From: Deinococcus metalli | Lineage (GTDB): Bacteria > Deinococcota > Deinococci > Deinococcales > Deinococcaceae | Direction: 5' to 3' | NCBI RefSeq assembly: GCF_014201805.1 | Contig: NZ_JACHFK010000005.1 | Span: 174,001-238,000 of the forward strand | Length of the DNA stretch: 64,000 bases | Shown: positions 8,822 to 18,323 of the stretch, one piece after another | Numbering within the stretch: position 1 is the stretch's first letter | Layout: each line of letters opens with the position of its first letter | Position numbers and translations under genes: made by a program | The notes under the pieces: generated by a model | What the model was told of the DNA's origin: nothing | What the model saw: the letters and a program-made list of their open reading frames with translations, nothing else | Database searches by the model: none

Positions 8822-11701
8822 ATGCCCGCACGCGCCCCCCTCTTCCTCCATGCCACGCGCGACGACTACCGCCGACTGGGTCCCGCCGAACGTCGGCTGT
8901 GGCGCTGGCCGATGATGTGGCTGGCCGCCGCCGTCATCACCGCCGCGCCGCTCGGCTACGCCGTCCTCTCCCTCGCTGGCGCGCTCGACCCCTCCGGCCA
9001 CCTGGACACGCTCCCGGTGGCCCTGGTCAACCTCGATCAGGGCGCGGTGATCCGGGGCCAGCGCGCCGCTCTGGGCCGCGACCTGCTGCGCGACCTGACC
9101 GCCACCCCGAAATTCCGCTACACCATCTACGCCACCGAGGACGCGGCGCAGAACGCGGTGCGGCGCGGCGACGCGTCCTTTGCCCTGACGATTCCGCAGA
9201 CCTTCACCCGGTTCGCGGCCGCCGGCAGCAGCGCCCAGCACGGCACGCTGAACGTCTATGTCGCCGGAGGACCCACCACCTTCGCCGGACGCGTCGCCAC
9301 CGCGTTCTCGGACGACCTGGCCGCCGAGCTGAACGCCACGCTGGGAAGTACCCGCTGGTCGATCGTACAGCGCACCCTGGTGGGCGCCCAGCAGCAGCTG
9401 ACCGCGCTGCGGAGTGCCACCGACCGCCTCACCGACGGAGCCACGCAGCTCAAGATCGGCACCCGCCAGCTCGCGTACGGTGCGGGCACCCTCGCGGCCA
9501 GCGCCACGCAGGCCGCGGGCGAGAGCCGGCAGCTCGTGCGCGGCGCGGCAACCCTGTCAGGCTCGGTTACCCGTCTGGGCGACCGTACCGGCCGGCTGGC
9601 GACCGACCTGAAGACGCTGGAGGCCGCCACACCCGGCCCGGATCAACTTTCGCGCCTGCGGGCCGGCGCGACCCGGGTGGCCGCCGGCACCGGCCAGCTG
9701 ACGGATGACCTGGGCACCCTGGCCGGCAGCGCCGGAACCCTGTCGAACGGCGCGGGGACCGCCGCCGGCCGCGCCCGGCAGCTCGGGCAGGGCAGCGCCG
9801 CGCTGGCCGAGACCCTGCCCGCCGTGCTCGCCAGCGTGGAGCAGCTGGCCGGCACGGCGGCGCGCGTCGCCGCCTCGGCCCGCGCCGCCAGCGCGGACGC
9901 CACCCGGCTGTCGGCCGGTGCCCGGCAGCTCGCCGTGACCCTGCCGGACCTCCAGGGCCGCCTGACCCAGCTGACCGGCAGCGCTGCCCAGCTCGCGGCG
10001 AGCGCGGCCACCCTGGACACCGGCGCCCGCACGCTCACGCCGGCGGACCCGGCCCTGCCCGCGCTGCAGAGCGGCCTCGTGCAGGTGAGCGCCCGGGCGC
10101 GGCAGTTCAGCGTCAGCGCCGGCACCTTCGCCCAGCAGCTCGCCCGCATGAACGCCACGCTGCGCACGCAGTTCCTGGTGCCGCAGGCCGTGCGCGAGGA
10201 CGTGGCTGCCCTGGCCGCCCAGGCGGAGCGCGTGCGGGCCGACAGCGTCCTGCTGCGTGCCCGACTGGACCAGCTCGGCGCGCCCCTGCGCCGCGCGGCC
10301 GGCAGCCCTGCTGCCTCCCCGGTGGCGGCCGCTCCCCTCCCGGCCGCAGGCGCGGCCACCCTCAGCGCCGCCCGGGCCGGGGTCACCGCCGCCGCGCAAC
10401 AGGCCAGGGCACTGTCCAGCGGCGCCGGACCACTCGCCACCCGCGCTCGCACCCTGACGACCGCCGCGGGCCAGCTGACCACGCAGGCCGGTGCGGCGCG
10501 CAGCGGCGCGGCCGCCGCCGTGCAGGGCGTGCGCGACCTCGGCCGCGACGCGACGGACCTCGCCGGCCGCGTGCAGGGCATGCAGACCGGCGCCGCCGCG
10601 CTGGCCGGCCGGGCCACCCGGGCCGCCGCAGACGCCCGCAGCGTGCAGGGCGACGCGGGAACCCTCCAGGCGGGCGTCTCGACCCTCGCGGACAGCACGG
10701 TGGCGTTCAGGGCCTCGCTGGCCCGGCTCCGCGGCCAGTTGCCGGGTCAGGGCGACCTGACCGCCGTGACGGGCGGTGCCCGCACGCTCGCCACGACCAG
10801 CGGCACGCTCGGCCAGACCCTCGCTGCGGTCGCGTCCGGCGCCACGGACCTGCAACGGGGCGCCAGCGACGTGAACGTCGGAGCCGGTCGGCTCCTCGCG
10901 GACCTGACCAGCCTTCAGGGACAGATTCCCCCACGCCTCGACGCGCTGACCGGCGACCCGGCCCGCCTGAATGTCAGCGTGGCTCCCGCCGTGCAGACCT
11001 TCGCGCCGGTCCGGACCGACGGCGCGGCCCTCGCACCGGCCGTCGTCGCCCTGAGCCTGTGGATGGGCGTGACGCTGACCACCTTCATCTTCCCGTACCA
11101 GCAGTTGCCCCGCAGCGGCCGCCGGAGTGCGCAGCTTGCCCGCGTGCTGCGCAAGGCCACCGTACCGGCCGCGCTCGTCGCCGCCCAGGCCGTGCTGGTG
11201 CTGCTCGGCGTGCATGCCATCGGCGTGGAGATCCTGCACCCCGCGCAGGCCGTGCTGACCGCCGTGGTCACAGGCGCCACCTTCCTGATGCTGGTGCTGG
11301 CGCTGGTCGTGTGCTTCGGCGCGACCGGGCGCCTGCTCGCGCTGCTGCTGCTTGTGCTGCAACTCGCCGTGGTGGGCGGCAGCGCGCCCATCGAGACCGC
11401 GCCGCGGCTGATTCAGGTGATCCACGCGTGGCTGCCGGTCACGCCGAGCGCCGGCGCGCTGAGCCACGCCCTGAGCGGCGCCCTGGAGGGCCGCTCCGCC
11501 GCGTTCATGCTGGCGCTGCTGGCCGTGCTTGTCGCCAGCTTCGGCATGGCGCTGCTGGGCCGGCGCCGCTGGGAATTCGTGGCCGACGAGGACTTCAAGC
11601 CCCTGATCAGCGCGCCGATGACGTCCCGCGACGTGCCGCCCGATCCGTACATCGACGCGCCCGGCCCACGGGACCTGCCGGAACGCGCCATGCACGGCTG
11701 A
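8822..11701 (+). CDS. YhgE/Pip-domain membrane protein with long Ala-rich heptad region
   Basis: 959-aa membrane protein of the YhgE/phage-infection-protein type, related to ABC-2 permeases. TM1 is at about residues 28-52, followed by the family's N-terminal extracytoplasmic domain (LPVALVNLDQGAVIRGQ; GDASFALTIPQTFTRFAAAG). Residues about 185-715 are an exceptionally Ala/Gly/Thr/Leu-rich array of near-heptad units such as GAGTLAASA and GQLTDDLGTLAG. A cluster of about five or six TM segments lies at about 738-915, starting LSLWMGVTLTTFIFP. The start is ATG 8822 with AGGAG about 7 nt upstream. It is divergent from, and probably controlled by, the TetR gene, which suggests a stress or efflux-like role. 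Substrate unknown. Confidence 0.82.
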   Translation: MPARAPLFLHATRDDYRRLGPAERRLWRWPMMWLAAAVITAAPLGYAVLSLAGALDPSGHLDTLPVALVNLDQGAVIRGQRAALGRDLLRDLTATPKFRYTIYATEDAAQNAVRRGDASFALTIPQTFTRFAAAGSSAQHGTLNVYVAGGPTTFAGRVATAFSDDLAAELNATLGSTRWSIVQRTLVGAQQQLTALRSATDRLTDGATQLKIGTRQLAYGAGTLAASATQAAGESRQLVRGAATLSGSVTRLGDRTGRLATDLKTLEAATPGPDQLSRLRAGATRVAAGTGQLTDDLGTLAGSAGTLSNGAGTAAGRARQLGQGSAALAETLPAVLASVEQLAGTAARVAASARAASADATRLSAGARQLAVTLPDLQGRLTQLTGSAAQLAASAATLDTGARTLTPADPALPALQSGLVQVSARARQFSVSAGTFAQQLARMNATLRTQFLVPQAVREDVAALAAQAERVRADSVLLRARLDQLGAPLRRAAGSPAASPVAAAPLPAAGAATLSAARAGVTAAAQQARALSSGAGPLATRARTLTTAAGQLTTQAGAARSGAAAAVQGVRDLGRDATDLAGRVQGMQTGAAALAGRATRAAADARSVQGDAGTLQAGVSTLADSTVAFRASLARLRGQLPGQGDLTAVTGGARTLATTSGTLGQTLAAVASGATDLQRGASDVNVGAGRLLADLTSLQGQIPPRLDALTGDPARLNVSVAPAVQTFAPVRTDGAALAPAVVALSLWMGVTLTTFIFPYQQLPRSGRRSAQLARVLRKATVPAALVAAQAVLVLLGVHAIGVEILHPAQAVLTAVVTGATFLMLVLALVVCFGATGRLLALLLLVLQLAVVGGSAPIETAPRLIQVIHAWLPVTPSAGALSHALSGALEGRSAAFMLALLAVLVASFGMALLGRRRWEFVADEDFKPLISAPMTSRDVPPDPYIDAPGPRDLPERAMHG

Positions 11702-11725
11702 GCGCTCTCGCTCAAAGGGGCCGGC

Positions 11726-13450
11726 TCACTCCAGCCGGAAGGGCAGGTGCTTGGGCTGCCAGAACTTGCGCTCCACGAAGGCGCGCAGTTCGTCGTCCGA
11801 GAGGCGGCGCACCTCGAACTCGGTCGCCACGCCGTCGGCCAGGGCCTGCCGGATCACGGCCACCGCGACCGCCACGCTGGCCCGCGACAGTTCCGTGACC
11901 GGCGGGTACAGGCGCTGTGGGTGGTGTTCCTCGGTGTACGCGGCCAGGGCGTACGCGGCTTCCGTGACCATGCCGTCGGTGACCTCGCGCACGCGCGCCA
12001 GGATCGCGCCGAAGCCCAGGCCGGGGAAGATGAAGGCGTTGTTGCCCTGCCCGATCTCGTAGGTCTGCCCGCCGTGAGTGACGGGAGGGAAGGGACTGCC
12101 GGTGGCAACCAGCGCCCGTCCGTCCGTCCAGCGCAGGACGTCCTCCGGGAGCGCCTCGGTGTTCGCGGTGGGGTTGCTGAGCGGAAAGACCATCGGCCGC
12201 TCGGTGTTCGCCGCGGCGGCGCGCACCATGTCCTCGCTGAAGATGCCGCCCTGGCCGCTCAGGCCGAGCAGCACCGTGGCCCGCGCGCCCTGGATCACGC
12301 TCAGCAGATCGGTGCCGGCCCAGCCGTCCGTGAGGCCCTTCGGCGTCGCCAGATCCCGCTTGTACGGCTCCATGTCGCGGTCGTCCGTGAGCAGGCCGCG
12401 CGAGTCCAGCACGAACACGCGCCGGGCGATGGCCTCATCGTCCAGACCCTCACGGCGCAGGCCCTCGCGGATCGCGGCGGCCACGCCCGCGCCGCCCGCA
12501 CCGGCTCCATGCACCACCACGACCTGATCCGACAGGCGCTCGCCCTTGACGCGGCAGCCGTTCAACACACCGGCCAGCACCACCGCGCCGGTGCCCTGGA
12601 TGTCGTCGTTGAAGCTCGGCACGACCCGCCGGTAGCGGCGCAGCACGTCGAAGGCCGCGTCCTTGGCGAAGTCCTCCCACTGGATGATCGCCTTGGGGTA
12701 GCGCTGGAGCGTCGCCTCGACGAAGGTGTCCATGAACTGCAGGTACGCCTCGCCCGTCAGGCGGTCGTGCTTGACGCCCAGGTAATGCGGATCGTCGCGC
12801 AGGTCCTGCCTCGTGGTGCCCACGTCCAGTTCGACCGGCAGCGTCTTGTCCGGCCCGACGCCGCCCGCCACCGTGTAGAGAGAGAGCTTCCCGATGCTGA
12901 TCGCCATGCCGCCGAAGCCCTGGTCCCCGATGCCCAGGATCGCGCTGGAGTCGGTCGCCACGATGATCCGCACGTCGTTCAGCGGCACGTTCGCCAGGGC
13001 CCGGCGCGCCCGCGCGACATTCTGTGTGCTGATGGTCAGGCCGCGCGGATAGCGGTAGATCTGCGAGAAACGCTTGACCGCCTCGCCCACCGTCGGCGTG
13101 TACACGATGGGCAGCATCTCCTCGACATGCCTGGAGAGCAGCGCGTAGAACTGCACCTCGGTGCGGTCCTGCAGGTTGCGAAGGAAGGTGTGCTTGCGCA
13201 TGGGGTCGTCCAGCGCCGCGTATTCCGCGTACAGCCGCTCGACCAGCACCTCCAGGCTGTCCACCTGCGGGGCGAGCAGCCCGTCCAGGCCCAGCAGGTC
13301 GCGCTCCTCGGCGGTGAACGCCGTGCCCTTGTTCAGCAGCGGGATGCGCGTCAGGTTGAACCCCCGGATCAGCGGCACCAGGTAGCGGTGGCCGTCCTCG
13401 CCGCGTTTGACGTCGTAGTGGTCGGTCAGGGGCAGGTCGCGGGCGCTCAT
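11726..13450 (-). CDS. NAD(P)-dependent malic enzyme (large type)
   Basis: Oxidative decarboxylation of malate to pyruvate. The 574 aa is the normal length for the MaeA/SfcA type. It has [17 protein letters not shown], the catalytic-lysine region [13 protein letters not shown], the metal/nucleotide region [15 protein letters not shown], the Rossmann glycine stretch [13 protein letters not shown], and [18 protein letters not shown] 13450 has GGAGG upstream and overlaps the ureidoglycine aminohydrolase stop as ATGA. As last gene of the allantoin/malate-synthase operon it would turn malate made from glyoxylate into pyruvate. Coenzyme preference was not determined. Confidence 0.95.
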   Translation of the reverse strand: MSARDLPLTDHYDVKRGEDGHRYLVPLIRGFNLTRIPLLNKGTAFTAEERDLLGLDGLLAPQVDSLEVLVERLYAEYAALDDPMRKHTFLRNLQDRTEVQFYALLSRHVEEMLPIVYTPTVGEAVKRFSQIYRYPRGLTISTQNVARARRALANVPLNDVRIIVATDSSAILGIGDQGFGGMAISIGKLSLYTVAGGVGPDKTLPVELDVGTTRQDLRDDPHYLGVKHDRLTGEAYLQFMDTFVEATLQRYPKAIIQWEDFAKDAAFDVLRRYRRVVPSFNDDIQGTGAVVLAGVLNGCRVKGERLSDQVVVVHGAGAGGAGVAAAIREGLRREGLDDEAIARRVFVLDSRGLLTDDRDMEPYKRDLATPKGLTDGWAGTDLLSVIQGARATVLLGLSGQGGIFSEDMVRAAAANTERPMVFPLSNPTANTEALPEDVLRWTDGRALVATGSPFPPVTHGGQTYEIGQGNNAFIFPGLGFGAILARVREVTDGMVTEAAYALAAYTEEHHPQRLYPPVTELSRASVAVAVAVIRQALADGVATEFEVRRLSDDELRAFVERKFWQPKHLPFRLE

Positions 13451-14202
13451 GTATGTCCTCCGGTCAGGGGGTGGCGGTTCATGTCCTTGTACAGCAGGTA
13501 CTTGCTCCACTGCCGGCCCAGCGCGGCGTACCACTGCGGGCAGTGCGCGCCCATCCAGATCACGTCGCCGCGCGTGACCGGGTAGTAGGTGTCCTGGAGC
13601 TTGTACAGGCCCTCGCCCTCCAGCATCAGCAGGCCGTGTTCCATGTAGTGCACCTCCGTGTACGGCAGGCTGGCGCCCGGCGCGAAACTCATGGTGCTGA
13701 CCATGAAATCGAACTCCGGCGAGTCCGGCAGCAGCTTGCGCGCGATCAGGTGGTCGTCGCCCTCGAAGGCCGACCCGGCGTTCTCGCGCTCGTTGCCCCA
13801 CACGACGCCGGGGGTCTGCACGCCCGCGACCTCGTACGGCTTCTCGAACACCGACACGTGCGCCGCGGAGGTCGCTGTCAGGGTGTGGGCGATGCCGGCC
13901 GGCAGGAACACGTAGTCGTACTCGCGCAGCGTGCGGGTGTCGCCCTCCACCGTGACCTCGACCTCGCCGTCCAGCACGAACGCGAAGCGCTGGAAGCCGT
14001 GGGCCGACTCCTGCGCCCGCGCGCCCGCCGGCATCTCCGCCGTGAACTGCACGAACCGGGCGCCCGAACCGATCACGGGCGCGATGTGCAGGATGACCGC
14101 GCTGCCCGGCCACTCCGCGAGCGCCGTGCGGACGAAGGTGTCGGGCGTGATGACGGCGTGGGACGGCTGCAACGAACTGCGGGTGACGCCGAGGTGCTTC
14201 AC
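13447..14202 (-). CDS. allE: (S)-ureidoglycine aminohydrolase (bicupin)
   Basis: Releases ammonia from (S)-ureidoglycine, giving (S)-ureidoglycolate. The 251-aa two-cupin protein has the family features [13 protein letters not shown] and [13 protein letters not shown] in the first cupin, and [28 protein letters not shown], then [13 protein letters not shown], in the metal-binding second cupin. The C-terminal [13 protein letters not shown] is also characteristic. It lies between allantoinase and malic enzyme and its stop overlaps the latter's start. Confidence 0.93.
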   Translation of the reverse strand: MKHLGVTRSSLQPSHAVITPDTFVRTALAEWPGSAVILHIAPVIGSGARFVQFTAEMPAGARAQESAHGFQRFAFVLDGEVEVTVEGDTRTLREYDYVFLPAGIAHTLTATSAAHVSVFEKPYEVAGVQTPGVVWGNERENAGSAFEGDDHLIARKLLPDSPEFDFMVSTMSFAPGASLPYTEVHYMEHGLLMLEGEGLYKLQDTYYPVTRGDVIWMGAHCPQWYAALGRQWSKYLLYKDMNRHPLTGGHT

Positions 14203-14286
14203 GGTGGGGCTCCTGGGGAATGGGGTCTGAGGGTCTAACCGTCCGAGTGTCTCAACGTTTGAACGGGGGCGAGGTGTTCCAGGCGT

Positions 14287-15639
14287 TCAGACTTTCTGAC
14301 TGGCGGGCAGAGGCCGCAGCAGCCGGCCCCGCACCGAGTCGTCGAACACGCCGTTCTCGTAGACCTTGCGGCCGCGCGAGTACGTGGCGTGGACGCGGCC
14401 CCGGAAGGTCTCGCCCCGGTACGGGTTCTGCTGCCAGCGGTCGTGCAGCTCCGTCAGGGTAAACGTCTCTTCGAGGCGCACCAACGCGAGATCGGCGTCC
14501 GCCCCGACCTCCATGCGGCCCTTGCCGGGCAGGCGGAAGCGGCGAGCAGGGTTCAGGGCGCTCAGGGCAGCCACGGCCTCCAGCGGCAGGCCCCGGCGGT
14601 GGTGCCCACCGTCCAGCAGCACGTTCAGGGTGCTCTGCGCGCCGGAGATGCCGCCCCACAGCGCGAAGAAGTCGTCGCTGGTCTTCATGGAGGGCGGAGC
14701 GGGAGAGTGGTCGGAGCCGACGGTGTCCACATCGCCCGCCAGCACATGGCGCCACAGGTCGTCCTGCACGGCACGCGGGCGCAGTGGCGGAGCGCACTTG
14801 AGGGCCGCGCCGACGCGCTCCACGTCCTCGTCCGTGAAGTGCAGGTAGTGCGGGCAGGTCTCGACACTCACGTCCACGCCCTTGGCCTTCCACTCGGCCG
14901 CCAGCGCCACGGCCGCGCCGCTGCTGAGGTGCACGAGGTGCAGCGCGGCGCCGGTCTCGTGGGCGTACAGCAGGGCGCGGCCCACCGCTTCCAGCTCCGT
15001 GACCACCGGGCGGGTGGCAAGGTAGTCGCGCACGCTCCGCCCGCCTCCGGCCCGCGCCGCCACGGTCAGGCGGCGGGTGAAGTCGTCGCTCTCGGCGTGC
15101 GTGCCCACGACCAGCCCCAGCCGCGCGGCCGCGCGCATGCCCTCGTACAGCGTCACGTCGTCCACGGCGGGGAATTCGTCCAGGCCGGAGTTCGACATGA
15201 AGGCCTTGAAGCCGATCACGCCGGCGTCCGCCAGGTCGTCCATCTGGTCGAGGTTCAGTGGCGTCAGGCCGCCCCACAATCCGAAGTCGAGCAGGGATTT
15301 CTGCTCGCCCAGTGCGCGTTTCTCCTCGAAGCGCTCGCGGGTCAGCACCGGCGGGCTGGAGTTCAGCGGCATGTCCAGGAACGCGGTCGCGCCGCCCGCC
15401 GCCAGCGCCCGCGAGCCGGTCTCGAAGCCCTCCCACTCGGTGCGGCCGGGCTCGTTCAGGTGCACGTGCGCGTCCACCACGCCGGGGAAGACGTGCAGGC
15501 CGGTGGCGTCCACCTCGCGGGCGCCGGCCAGCTCCGCGGCCAGCTCCACGATCACTCCGTCCGACACGCCGATATCGAGGCGGCGTGCGCCGGCCGGCAT
15601 GACCACCTGCCCGCCGCGCACGACCACGTCGAGGCTCAC
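14287..15639 (-). CDS. allB: Allantoinase
   Basis: Hydrolyses allantoin to allantoate. 450-aa amidohydrolase with the metal ligands HxH in DAHVHLNEPG, the carboxylated-lysine candidate in GFKAFMSNSG, His in GTHAESDDF and LHLVHLSSG, and Asp in GSDHSPAP. Length and sequence fit allantoinase rather than dihydroorotase, and context (allantoate amidohydrolase, ureidoglycine aminohydrolase) agrees. The start overlaps the upstream stop as ATGA. An 84-nt gap follows before the allE gene, the only sizeable break in the operon. Confidence 0.95.
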   Translation of the reverse strand: MSLDVVVRGGQVVMPAGARRLDIGVSDGVIVELAAELAGAREVDATGLHVFPGVVDAHVHLNEPGRTEWEGFETGSRALAAGGATAFLDMPLNSSPPVLTRERFEEKRALGEQKSLLDFGLWGGLTPLNLDQMDDLADAGVIGFKAFMSNSGLDEFPAVDDVTLYEGMRAAARLGLVVGTHAESDDFTRRLTVAARAGGGRSVRDYLATRPVVTELEAVGRALLYAHETGAALHLVHLSSGAAVALAAEWKAKGVDVSVETCPHYLHFTDEDVERVGAALKCAPPLRPRAVQDDLWRHVLAGDVDTVGSDHSPAPPSMKTSDDFFALWGGISGAQSTLNVLLDGGHHRRGLPLEAVAALSALNPARRFRLPGKGRMEVGADADLALVRLEETFTLTELHDRWQQNPYRGETFRGRVHATYSRGRKVYENGVFDDSVRGRLLRPLPASQKV

Positions 15640-16883
15640 GCGCCCACCTCCTGCGCGAGCACGTCCAGGAAGCGCACGCCCACGCGCAGGGCAGCCTCCA
15701 CGTCGTCCGAATTCACCATCTCGTCCGGGTGGTGGCTCAGCGCGTTCGGGGAGCGGATGAACAGCATCGCCGCGGGCATGACCGTCGCCAGGATCATCGC
15801 GTCATGTCCGGCGCCGCTCACCAGTTCCGGGTGCGCCGCGCCCTCGGCTCCCGCCGCGCGGTGCAGCAGGTCGCGCAGGCCCGCGTCCATCGGTGTGGCG
15901 TCCTCGCCCATCATCGGTGAGACGGTCAGGGTCACGCCGCGTTCGGCCGCGAAGTGCTGCGCGCCCTCCAGCAGCCCGTGCAGCTTCTCCAGCCGCACGG
16001 CGTCGTCCGGATGGCGGAGGTCCAGCGTGCAGTGCACCTCGCCCGGCACGATGTTGATCGCCCCCGGCCGCGCGTGCATGATCCCCACCGTCGCCACCAG
16101 CCCCGGCGTGCTCCGGGCCAGCTCCTCGGCCGCCACCACGAAGCGCGCGGCCGCCGCCAGCGCGTCTTTGCGGTGCGCCATCGGCGTGGTGCCCGCGTGC
16201 GATGCCTGACCCGTGAAGTCCAGCAGCACGCGGTTCTGGCCCACGATGGCCGACACGACGCCCAGCGCCGCGCCCGCCGCCTGAAGCACCGGCCCCTGCT
16301 CGATGTGGAACTCGAGGAAGCCGAGGGACTGACCGTGCACCCGCGCGTCCGGCAGGTGATCCGGGTTCAGCCCGAAGGCCATGATGGCGTCCGCCACCGT
16401 CTGCCCCTCCGCGTCCGTCAGGCCCAGCAGGTCGTCCGCCGTGCCGGTCAGCGCCCGCGAGCCGATGAACGGCACGCCGTAGCGCACGCCCTCCTCCTCG
16501 GAGAACGCCACGAGTTCCAGCGCGAAGGGCAGCGGGCGCTCCTGCACCGCCTCGGCCAGCGCGAAGGCCAGCAGCACGCCCAACACGCCGTCGAAGGCCC
16601 CGGCGTTCGGCACGGTGTCGATGTGAGAGCCCACGTACAGCGTCGGGGCGTCCGGTGCCGGCCCCTCGCGCCGGGCACGCAGATTACCCACCGCGTCCAC
16701 GCGCACGCTCAGGCCCAGCCGGGCCGCCCACCCGAACAGGAAGGCGTGCACGTCACGTGTACTCGGGCACAGGTACGGCCGGGTCGTCGTGCCCGGCACC
16801 TCGGTCAGTCGCGCCAGGTCGGCACATGCCGCCAGCACGCGCGCGTTCAGGTCGCTCAGGGTCACACCCGGATTCGAAGTCAA
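15636..16883 (-). CDS. allC: Allantoate amidohydrolase
   Basis: M20-family metal hydrolase converting allantoate to ureidoglycine, CO2 and ammonia. It is 415 aa, with GSHIDTVPNAGAFDGVLGV (His/Asp ligands), FSEEEGVRYG (Glu-Glu), EFHIEQGP, SHAGTTPM, GAGHDAM and SHHPDE near the C-terminus. A start at TTG 16883 is proposed: AAGGAG lies 7 nt upstream, the TTG overlaps the preceding stop as TTGA, and no ATG exists nearby. A GTG 18 nt further in lacks a ribosome site. N-carbamoyl-amino-acid hydrolases are close relatives, but the operon decides. Confidence 0.93.
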   Translation of the reverse strand: MTSNPGVTLSDLNARVLAACADLARLTEVPGTTTRPYLCPSTRDVHAFLFGWAARLGLSVRVDAVGNLRARREGPAPDAPTLYVGSHIDTVPNAGAFDGVLGVLLAFALAEAVQERPLPFALELVAFSEEEGVRYGVPFIGSRALTGTADDLLGLTDAEGQTVADAIMAFGLNPDHLPDARVHGQSLGFLEFHIEQGPVLQAAGAALGVVSAIVGQNRVLLDFTGQASHAGTTPMAHRKDALAAAARFVVAAEELARSTPGLVATVGIMHARPGAINIVPGEVHCTLDLRHPDDAVRLEKLHGLLEGAQHFAAERGVTLTVSPMMGEDATPMDAGLRDLLHRAAGAEGAAHPELVSGAGHDAMILATVMPAAMLFIRSPNALSHHPDEMVNSDDVEAALRVGVRFLDVLAQEVGA

Positions 16884-18280
16884 GTGGTCACTCCTTGGGA
16901 TGGGTCGGGAAACAGCCGCTGCGCTTCCTGCGGAAAATACGCCGGGCAGGGAACGGACAGCACGAGATGGTCGAGCAACTGCGCCGCCCCCGCAGTGTCG
17001 GGCATCAGCGCGCGGCGTTCGTCCAGATAGCGCGCGGGACTGAGTGTGCTGCCGTCTGTCAGCCGCGCGCCGACCTTGACCCACTGCCACACCAGGGCCC
17101 GCGCGAGTTCGGCGGTCGCCGTGTCCTCCACGCGCCCGGCCCGCACGACCACGCCGCGCCCATCCAGCCACGCCGCGAACACGTCCAGCGCGAGGCCGAC
17201 GGTATCGCGCAGTTCGGCCACGGGCAGCACGTCCGGTGTGGGCAGGTCGGTGAGGACGGCAGGCAGGTCGGTCGGAACGGGGTGCCCGGCCGGCCGGACC
17301 GGATCACGCGCCGTCAGCCCCCCCCGCACCGCGTCCAGCAGATCGGGAAGCCCGGCCCACGCGGCGGTGAAGCCCTGTGCGGCCTCACGCTGCTTGTCGG
17401 CCCGCACGGCGTCGAGCGCGGGCTGCGGATCGGCCGGATCGGGCGCGAGCGACGCCGTGCCGCCGATGGCCTCCGCGCCGTGCTGGCGGCACACGGCGAC
17501 GAGGTGCTCGGCGTACGCGCGCATGGCGGGCACGTCCATCGTGAGCTGCGAGCGCGGTGGCACCGGCCCGGAGCGGCTACGGCCAAGCTGCTTGACGACG
17601 CTGAACACGTAGTCCCAGCGCCCAGCGTTCAGGCCATACGCGCGCCCGTGCAGGGCGTGCAGCAGCGCGCCCGCGTTCAGCAGGCCGGGAAAGGTCTCGA
17701 TCTGGAGGCATACGCGCACCGTGTTCGCGGGCAGCCCCAGGTGCGTTTCCGCCGCGGCCAGCGCGTCCTGCCAGAACTCTGCCTCGGCCACGGTCTCCAG
17801 CTTGGGCACGTACACGTGCGGCGGGCGGGTCGGGCGGGCGCTCAGCACGGCCGCGAGGTCGCACAGGGCGGCGATACTCGGGCCATTCATGTCCACGTGG
17901 AGTTCCGTGGCGTACAGCGGGCGGGGCCGCACCAGCAGGGCCTTCTCCGACGCGGCGACCCACGCCAGCGCGTCGTAGGCGGCCTGCACGTTGGCGCGGG
18001 TGGGGGAGAAGGTGTCGTCGAAGTCGATGACGACCGCGTCGGCGTCGGAGGCGACGGCGTGGCGCAGGGCCAGGGTGTCTGACGCCTCCACGATCAGTTC
18101 CACTCGGCGGCCCCGCAGGTCGTCCGGGACGGGGGCGGCGCGGAAGGGCTGGAGGGCATGCAGTTCGTAGTTCGGCCGATCTGTGGGGGCGAGCAGCGCC
18201 CGCCAGCGCCCGCCCAGTTCGGCGTGCAGGTGCGCGGCTAGGGCGTGCGCGGTGGGGGTCAGGGTGACGGTCTGGGACAT
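16880..18280 (-). CDS. Malate synthase A paralogue (divergent)
   Basis: 466-aa protein of the malate synthase A superfamily, clearly shorter and more divergent than the aceB product in the same operon. Retained: IDFDDTFSPTRANV (in place of ADFEDANSP), LLVRPRPLYATELHVD, VYVPKLETVAEAEFW, QIETFPGLLNAG, GLNAGRWDYVFS and the catalytic-base motif EDTATAELARALVWQW. The Arg, Glu and Asp residues expected for Mg and glyoxylate are therefore present, so it may be active. Start ATG 18280 follows GGAGGAG; an in-frame ATG at 18310 has no such site. A different aldehyde or acyl-CoA substrate cannot be excluded. Confidence 0.8.
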   Translation of the reverse strand: MSQTVTLTPTAHALAAHLHAELGGRWRALLAPTDRPNYELHALQPFRAAPVPDDLRGRRVELIVEASDTLALRHAVASDADAVVIDFDDTFSPTRANVQAAYDALAWVAASEKALLVRPRPLYATELHVDMNGPSIAALCDLAAVLSARPTRPPHVYVPKLETVAEAEFWQDALAAAETHLGLPANTVRVCLQIETFPGLLNAGALLHALHGRAYGLNAGRWDYVFSVVKQLGRSRSGPVPPRSQLTMDVPAMRAYAEHLVAVCRQHGAEAIGGTASLAPDPADPQPALDAVRADKQREAAQGFTAAWAGLPDLLDAVRGGLTARDPVRPAGHPVPTDLPAVLTDLPTPDVLPVAELRDTVGLALDVFAAWLDGRGVVVRAGRVEDTATAELARALVWQWVKVGARLTDGSTLSPARYLDERRALMPDTAGAAQLLDHLVLSVPCPAYFPQEAQRLFPDPSQGVTT

Positions 18281-18323
18281 GGGCGGCTCCTCCGGACGTG
18301 CGCCGATCATGCGGCCCGAACGC

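Noticed and set aside
9557..11695. A 712-codon minus-strand frame opposite the YhgE/Pip gene
   Set aside because: Composition (Gly/Arg/Ala/Gln) is typical of antisense of GC-rich sense codons; the plus-strand frame has the signal, TM segments and family motifs.
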